Positions 59,547-64,000 of a stretch of 64,000 nt of DNA are shown here, piece by piece (the first letter of the stretch is position 1; the number at the start of each line of letters is the position of its first letter). The DNA comes from an uncultured Eggerthella sp. (GTDB taxonomy: Bacteria > Actinomycetota > Coriobacteriia > Coriobacteriales > Eggerthellaceae): contig UQFK01000003.1 in assembly GCA_900540345.1 (NCBI GenBank), positions 1 to 64,000 of the forward strand, in the 5' to 3' direction. The notes below the pieces were generated by a model. That model was not told the DNA's origin, ran no database searches, and saw only the letters and a list, made by a program, of their open reading frames with translations. A program made the position numbers and the translations under genes.

Positions 59547-60497
59547 ATGATGACTGACGAAGCCCAAGAGACACGCGTAACTGATATTGCAGTGGTAGGA
59601 GCCGGCCCTGCTGGCATGACCGCTGCACTCTATTCCGCACGTGCGGGCTTTCGCACAGTGGTATTAGAAGAGCTCATTCCAGGAGGTCAACTCACTTCTA
59701 TCGATGAGTTGGAGAATTATCCTGGTTTTGGTGGTGGTGTGAACGGGTATGAGATCGCACTTTCTATGCAGCACCAAGCCGAGCGTTTTGGCGTCGAGTT
59801 CTTAAGCGAGCAAGTACGTGCACTTTCGCGTTACGAGAAGCGCGATGTCTTTGAGCTCATCACCTCAGAAGGAAGCTTATGGGCGCGCTCGGTCATCATC
59901 GCAACAGGCGCTAAGCCTTTGCAATTACCTCAGCTTGCAGGCTTAGAACTGGAGGGTAAGGGCCTTTCGTTCTGCGCGACCTGTGATGGTAATTTTTATC
60001 GTGGCAAAGATGTCATGATCGTTGGCGGGGGAGACTCGGCGCTTGCTGAATGTATCTATCTTTCACGTATCTGTCACAAGGTCTATCTCGTTCATCGCAG
60101 GGAGGATTTCCGCGCGCATTTTTGGTATGTCGAGAAGGTCAAACATCTTCCCAATGTTGAGATCTATTGGAACAATGAAGTTCAAAATGTGATCATGAAC
60201 GATCAAGACCGTATCGAGGCGGTGACTGTACGTAATTCGAAGACGACTGAAGAGCACACGATCCCAGTGGCAGGCTTGTTTATCGCAGTCGGCTCAAAGC
60301 CCGAGACTGAATGGCTCAATGGCACGGTCGAATTGGATAAGAACGGGTATGTGAAAGCGCATGCCGATTGTCACACATCGCTCAAGGGCGTTTATGTTGC
60401 AGGTGATGTGCGCACGACGCCCCTTCGTCAGGTGGTCACAGCTACCGCGGACGGTGCTCTAGCGGCGGAAGCGGCAGTAGCTTACCTGTCGGAATAA
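59547..60497 (+). CDS. trxB: Thioredoxin reductase
   Basis: A 316-residue NADPH-dependent flavoenzyme: FAD motif VVGAGPAGMTAALYSARAG, redox pair CATC in LSFCATCDGNFYRG, NADPH motif IVGGGDSALAECIYLS, and the closing FAD loop GVYVAGDVRTTPLRQVVTA. It recycles TrxA. Followed by hairpins and then prfA. Confidence 0.96.
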   Translation: MMTDEAQETRVTDIAVVGAGPAGMTAALYSARAGFRTVVLEELIPGGQLTSIDELENYPGFGGGVNGYEIALSMQHQAERFGVEFLSEQVRALSRYEKRDVFELITSEGSLWARSVIIATGAKPLQLPQLAGLELEGKGLSFCATCDGNFYRGKDVMIVGGGDSALAECIYLSRICHKVYLVHRREDFRAHFWYVEKVKHLPNVEIYWNNEVQNVIMNDQDRIEAVTVRNSKTTEEHTIPVAGLFIAVGSKPETEWLNGTVELDKNGYVKAHADCHTSLKGVYVAGDVRTTPLRQVVTATADGALAAEAAVAYLSE

Positions 60498-60520
60498 CTG
60501 CCCGGTCGAAATATGATATG

Positions 60521-60546
60521 ATTCTCACTTGTCAGTACGTGAGAAT
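60521..60546 (+). other. Hairpin upstream of prfA, first of a pair
   Basis: ATTCTCAC and GTGAGAAT form an eight-base stem around a ten-base loop, with TTTTC after it. It may be part of the trxB 3' end or of the prfA leader. Confidence 0.5.
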
Positions 60547-60552
60547 TTTCAG

Positions 60553-60583
60553 AGCAGGCTCCCTCTGGCGGGCCTGCTTTTTT
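60553..60583 (+). terminator. Terminator between trxB and prfA
   Basis: AGCAGGC (60553-60559) pairs with GCCTGCT (60572-60578), extended by inner C-G pairs, and leads into six T residues. It lies 33 bases before prfA. Confidence 0.8.
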
Positions 60584-60615
60584 CATCGAAAAGAATCGAG
60601 CCAACAGAGGGAATC

Positions 60616-61683
60616 ATGCGCGAAAAGCTTGAGAAGATTGTAGCAGCATATAATGAGCTGGAAGCGAAGATGGGCGATCCTGCCATCGTTGCGAATCAGA
60701 CCGAATACAACAAGCTGGCGAAGGACTACGCGAATCAGGGCGAACTGGCACGCGCGGCTAAGGAATACCTTGGGTTGCTCGATGATCTTGCGGCCGCGAA
60801 GGAGATGCTTGGCGATTCTGATATGAAAGAATTCGCGCAAGAAGAGATCTCTACGATCGAGGCCCGTCTGCCGCAACTCGAAGAAGATATCAAATTCATG
60901 CTCATTCCTTCTGATCCAGCGGACGAGAAGGACATTATTGTTGAGATTCGCGCAGGTGCCGGCGGCGATGAGGCTGCAATTTTTGCAGGAGATCTTTACA
61001 ACATGTATACCCGCTTCGCATCCGACCAAGGCTGGAAGTGCGAAACCATGGACATGCATGCCTCTGAAGCAGGAGGTTTCAAAGAGATCTCCTTCAAGAT
61101 GCTAGGTGATCGTGTTTATTCCATCATGAAGTTTGAGTCGGGCGTTCATCGTGTGCAACGTGTCCCTAAGACCGAAAGTCAAGGGCGTATTCACACCTCC
61201 ACTGCAACGGTGGCGGTACTCCCTGAGGCTGATGAAGTCGAAGTCGAGATCAATCAAAACGATCTGCGTATCGATGTGTATCGAGCTGGTGGTCCTGGTG
61301 GTCAGTGCGTCAACACGACGGACTCCGCGGTACGTATCACACACCTTCCAACAGGGCTGGTCGTGCAATCGCAGGATCAGAAGTCGCAGCTCCAAAACAA
61401 GATCGCAGCGATGAGCGTATTGCGTGCTCGTCTCTACGAAAAGATGCTCGCCGACCAGCAAGCCGCTGAGGGTGCTGAGCGCCGCAGCCAGATCGGCACG
61501 GGCGATCGTTCTGAGAAGATCCGCACCTATAATGGACCACAGGATCGCGTGACCGATCATCGTATTGGCTACAACGGCACCTATAATGGCGTGTTGCTCG
61601 GATCAGGTGGTGCAGGTCTGCAAGACCTTATCACTGCACTTCAAGCAGCAGACCGCGCTGCGAAGCTGGAGAGCGCGGTTTAA
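60616..61683 (+). CDS. prfA: Peptide chain release factor 1
   Basis: A 355-residue RF1 reading UAA and UAG. The GGQ block reads GAGGPGGQCVNTTDSAVRI, and the anticodon-like tripeptide lies in the preceding domain (HRVQRVPKTESQGRIHTST). ATG 60616 follows GAGGGA. The Gln of GGQ is the site methylated by PrmC, encoded next. The rpmE gene, often upstream in related bacteria, is absent. Confidence 0.97.
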   Translation: MREKLEKIVAAYNELEAKMGDPAIVANQTEYNKLAKDYANQGELARAAKEYLGLLDDLAAAKEMLGDSDMKEFAQEEISTIEARLPQLEEDIKFMLIPSDPADEKDIIVEIRAGAGGDEAAIFAGDLYNMYTRFASDQGWKCETMDMHASEAGGFKEISFKMLGDRVYSIMKFESGVHRVQRVPKTESQGRIHTSTATVAVLPEADEVEVEINQNDLRIDVYRAGGPGGQCVNTTDSAVRITHLPTGLVVQSQDQKSQLQNKIAAMSVLRARLYEKMLADQQAAEGAERRSQIGTGDRSEKIRTYNGPQDRVTDHRIGYNGTYNGVLLGSGGAGLQDLITALQAADRAAKLESAV

Positions 61684-61686
61684 TCT

Positions 61687-62715
61687 GTGACTTCGTCGGA
61701 TCAAACCTGGACTGTCAAAGCGATCCTTGACTGGTGCGAAGGATATCTTGCCAGTAAGGGTGATACAAATCCGCGCCTTTCTGCTCAATGGCTTCTCGGA
61801 GAAGCTATGGGCCTTTCTCGTATCGAGCTTTATACCAATCTCGACAAGCCACTCTCTGAAGAAGAGCGTACAAGGATGCGCGCGTGGGTGCAGCGCAGGG
61901 GAGCGGGCGAGCCGCTTCAGCTCATTTGCGGCACGGCTCCATTTCGCCATATGGTGCTGGAGGTTGCGCCAGGCGTGTTGATTCCACGCCCTGAGACTGA
62001 AGTGTTGATAAGTGAAGTGCTTGCAGCATTTCCCGCTCCTAAGCAAATAAGCGCTTACGCTTTTGAAGATGAGGCTGTTGTTATACCAAAGGCTGATGAT
62101 AATGTAGAGGCGTCAGAGATTGGCGAGAGTGTTGAATCTAGAGACGATGTCAAGCTCGATCAGTCTATCGGGGGAGCCGAAGAAGCATCTAAAGCGATCC
62201 GCGTAGTAGATCTCTGTACTGGTTCAGGCTGTATTGCCTGTGCTCTTGCGACCGAACATCCCACTATGGAGCTTTTTGCTCTCGATATCGCTCCTGAAGC
62301 TTTGGTGCTGGCTCAGCGAAATGTTGACGTGCAAGGCGTTGCTGATCGTGTACGGGTGATCAAGAGCGATCTGCTCTCTGCCTTGGTTGCGGATCCAGTC
62401 AATAAAGGGACATTCGATGCAATCGTCTCGAACCCGCCCTATATTCCTTCTGCAGTTGTCGATGCTCTTGATGCTGAGGTGAGCGAATACGAACCGCGCC
62501 TGGCACTTGATGGCGGCTCTGACGGTCTTGATCTTTTCCGTCGCTTCATTGACGATGCTCACACCCTTCTAAAACCCGGCGGAATACTTGCTGTGGAGCT
62601 CTTTGAAGAATCTTTAGAAGAAGCTGCCCAGATCGCTCAGTCCCACAATTTCACTGAGCCTCGTATACTTTCAGATCTCTCTCAAAGGCCGAGAATCCTT
62701 CTTGCCACTCGTTAG
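61687..62715 (+). CDS. prmC: Release factor glutamine methyltransferase, with acidic insert
   Basis: A 342-residue PrmC, longer than the usual about 280. It methylates the Gln of the GGQ motif. N-terminal helical domain to residue about 95, the RF-contacting block GVLIPRPETEVLI (97-108), the SAM motif VVDLCTGSGCIACALA (173-188), and the catalytic NPPY (249-252). Between 117 and 169 there is an acidic stretch of about 50 residues absent from E. coli PrmC. Starts GTG 61687, three bases after prfA; no good ribosome-binding site, consistent with coupling. Length alone is odd; the fold motifs are all intact. Confidence 0.93.
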   Translation: MTSSDQTWTVKAILDWCEGYLASKGDTNPRLSAQWLLGEAMGLSRIELYTNLDKPLSEEERTRMRAWVQRRGAGEPLQLICGTAPFRHMVLEVAPGVLIPRPETEVLISEVLAAFPAPKQISAYAFEDEAVVIPKADDNVEASEIGESVESRDDVKLDQSIGGAEEASKAIRVVDLCTGSGCIACALATEHPTMELFALDIAPEALVLAQRNVDVQGVADRVRVIKSDLLSALVADPVNKGTFDAIVSNPPYIPSAVVDALDAEVSEYEPRLALDGGSDGLDLFRRFIDDAHTLLKPGGILAVELFEESLEEAAQIAQSHNFTEPRILSDLSQRPRILLATR

Positions 62716-62758
62716 CGGCAGTGTCCCAGCAAGTTTTATGGGGATTGGCTGCGAGGTA

Positions 62759-62787
62759 TTCGCAAGCTACTCTAAGCGTTTTACAAT
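62759..62787 (+). promoter_or_regulatory. Promoter of the surface-protein gene
   Basis: TTCGCA (62759-62764), 17 bases, TACAAT (62782-62787), about 43 bases before the start codon. Confidence 0.5.
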
Positions 62788-62829
62788 ACAGAGCACTGTA
62801 TCTCGAATGTATCTCTCGTGGAGGTATCG

Positions 62830-64000
62830 ATGGTCTATACAAGGTCGATTCTGGTCTCGATCGTTATGGTCTTGGCGCTTGTTTTCGGTGTTTCGTCGCT
62901 GGCGTTCGCGGATGAAAGCCTTGAAGGTGAGGTCGCTTCTGAAGTTGCTGCAGATACTCAGATCACTGCGCAAGCATCATCTTTCACGGTCGTAGACTTC
63001 AACGATCACGACGTGCAGAATACCACTATATCGATAGGCGAGCGCATGAATGTGCGGGTCAAGAATGCTTCTTCGACAAAGGTTAGCTGGACTTCGTCGG
63101 ATACAAGCGTTATCAAGATCCAGAAGGGTGCAGCGGCTGGTCTTGCAAACGATGGTGAGTGCACGCTCATATCGGTAGGAGGCATTGGCTGGAGCACGAT
63201 CACAGCCACCTGTGGTAATGAATCATTTACCTTTCGCATCCTTGTTCGTCAGGTCGATTTAACGTCGGGTTATTACTGGACTGCACCTGCGAACTGTACG
63301 TATAACGGCACTGCGCTCAAGCCACCTGTTGGCATCGCAGGTGCTCGGTATACGGTGGTCAATGGTAGTGTTCAGCAGAGCGAAGGTCAGCTCGTAGAAG
63401 GCGTCGATTACACGGTTGCTTATTCGAATAACACAAATGTTGGTACGGCAACCGCAGTGGTAACCGGAATTGGTTTATACCGCGGATCGCGCACCTTCAC
63501 TTTCAAGATCAACCCGGCACCGAGCACTTCTTCTACTGGCTCTTCAAGCTCTTCGAGCTCAAGCGGGACAAGCCAAGCTGGCATCGCGGGTTCTGCGGGT
63601 GCGACGGTTGTTGTTCCGCAGGCTCCTCCTGCGTCAACGACGGTCGGTGGCACTTGGAAGAAGAGCAAGGGCTTATGGTGGTTTGAATATGATGCGGCTA
63701 CCGCAAAGGCTCAGGGCAAAAAGTGGCCAGCGGGCGAATGGGTGACCATCAAGGGGAAGCGCTATCATTTCAACAGTAGTGGATACATGAATTCTGGTTG
63801 GTATCAGAGCGCGAATACGTGGTTCTATCTTGGTAGCGATGGCGCGATGAAGACCGGTTGGCAGAAGGTCAAAGGAAAGTGGTACTATCTCGCTTCCGAT
63901 GGCATTATGCAAACAGGGAAGAAGCTCATTGACAATATCATCTATTTCCTTACCTCATCGGGCGCAATGAAGACTGGCTGGAATAAAGAAAGCGCTGGTT
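62830..64000 (+). CDS. Secreted wall-binding protein with Ig-like domains and GW repeats (partial)
   Basis: The frame is open from ATG 62830 (GGAGG five bases upstream) to the window end, 390 residues so far. A signal peptide (residues 1-27, hydrophobic core ending SLAFA) precedes a bacterial Ig-like region (about 47-137, with VSWTSSDTSVIKI) and a second beta domain (about 138-222; YNGTALKPPV, then EGVDYTVAYSNNTNVGTATA), typical of coriobacterial surface proteins. A Ser-rich linker leads to choline-binding-type repeats from about residue 270 (WVTIKGKRYHFNSSGYMNSG, then GAMKTGWQKVKGKWYYLASD). It should be exported and hold to cell-wall polymers. No catalytic domain is seen in the visible part. 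Confidence 0.85.
   Translation, partial: MVYTRSILVSIVMVLALVFGVSSLAFADESLEGEVASEVAADTQITAQASSFTVVDFNDHDVQNTTISIGERMNVRVKNASSTKVSWTSSDTSVIKIQKGAAAGLANDGECTLISVGGIGWSTITATCGNESFTFRILVRQVDLTSGYYWTAPANCTYNGTALKPPVGIAGARYTVVNGSVQQSEGQLVEGVDYTVAYSNNTNVGTATAVVTGIGLYRGSRTFTFKINPAPSTSSTGSSSSSSSSGTSQAGIAGSAGATVVVPQAPPASTTVGGTWKKSKGLWWFEYDAATAKAQGKKWPAGEWVTIKGKRYHFNSSGYMNSGWYQSANTWFYLGSDGAMKTGWQKVKGKWYYLASDGIMQTGKKLIDNIIYFLTSSGAMKTGWNKESAG

Overview
The window looks like a chromosome segment of a Coriobacteriia member (Actinomycetota), most likely Eggerthellaceae. The basis is the protein style, the mix of actinobacterial and Firmicutes-like gene orders, a FixABCX electron-transfer cluster beside acyl-CoA dehydrogenases, and a cell-wall protein with Ig-like domains and choline-binding-type GW repeats. 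The balanced base composition, lower than in most relatives, would suit a Cryptobacterium-like organism. That last step is a guess from memory, not a database result.

Region by region. 1-3320 is a regulator-rich patch: the end of an unknown gene, a membrane-embedded XRE regulator, tRNA-Asn, a MerR regulator with a membrane/zinc-ribbon tail, and an XRE-AbrB fusion coupled to a 61-residue protein. 3385-6728 holds carB alone, without carA. 6987-10291 carries an acidic unknown protein, a CAU-anticodon tRNA, a UPF0303/HbpS-like protein, trpS and a small membrane protein. 10292-10994 has no convincing gene but contains repeats and strong hairpins. 10995-18491 is a catabolic or respiratory module: two divergent acyl-CoA dehydrogenases, etfB-etfA-fixC-fixX and a LysR regulator.

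From about 18600 to the end every gene lies on the plus strand. These are mostly core functions in tight, overlapping runs: an ABC-F ATPase; trmL, an M50 protease, scpA-scpB-rluB; tyrA-aroA-cmk-plsC-ispH-der-plsY-gpsA-ogt-rpe; a cysteine desulfurase, a PHP phosphatase, a Nif3-like protein, a coiled-coil zinc-ribbon protein, dgt; azlCD; rplS; rnhB-yraN-comM-dprA-trmFO-xerC; uvrA with a consensus Gram-positive LexA box; tRNA-Leu, tig-clpP-clpX-valS; a zinc-ribbon membrane protein and thrS; trxA-trxB; prfA-prmC; and the start of a secreted wall-binding protein cut by the window end.

How the parts work together. The two dehydrogenases and EtfAB/FixCX form a plausible route that moves electrons between acyl-CoA substrates and a low-potential or membrane acceptor. 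No CoA-transferase or CoA-ligase is present to reveal the substrate. The divergent promoter region between the dehydrogenases is dense with ATAG/CTAT half-sites, a possible target for the LysR protein encoded just downstream. No mobile element, prophage, CRISPR array or obvious defence system was seen. The least ordinary parts are the regulator patch at 1-3320, the structured gap at 10292-10994, and several core proteins with unusual extensions (trigger factor tail, PrmC insert).
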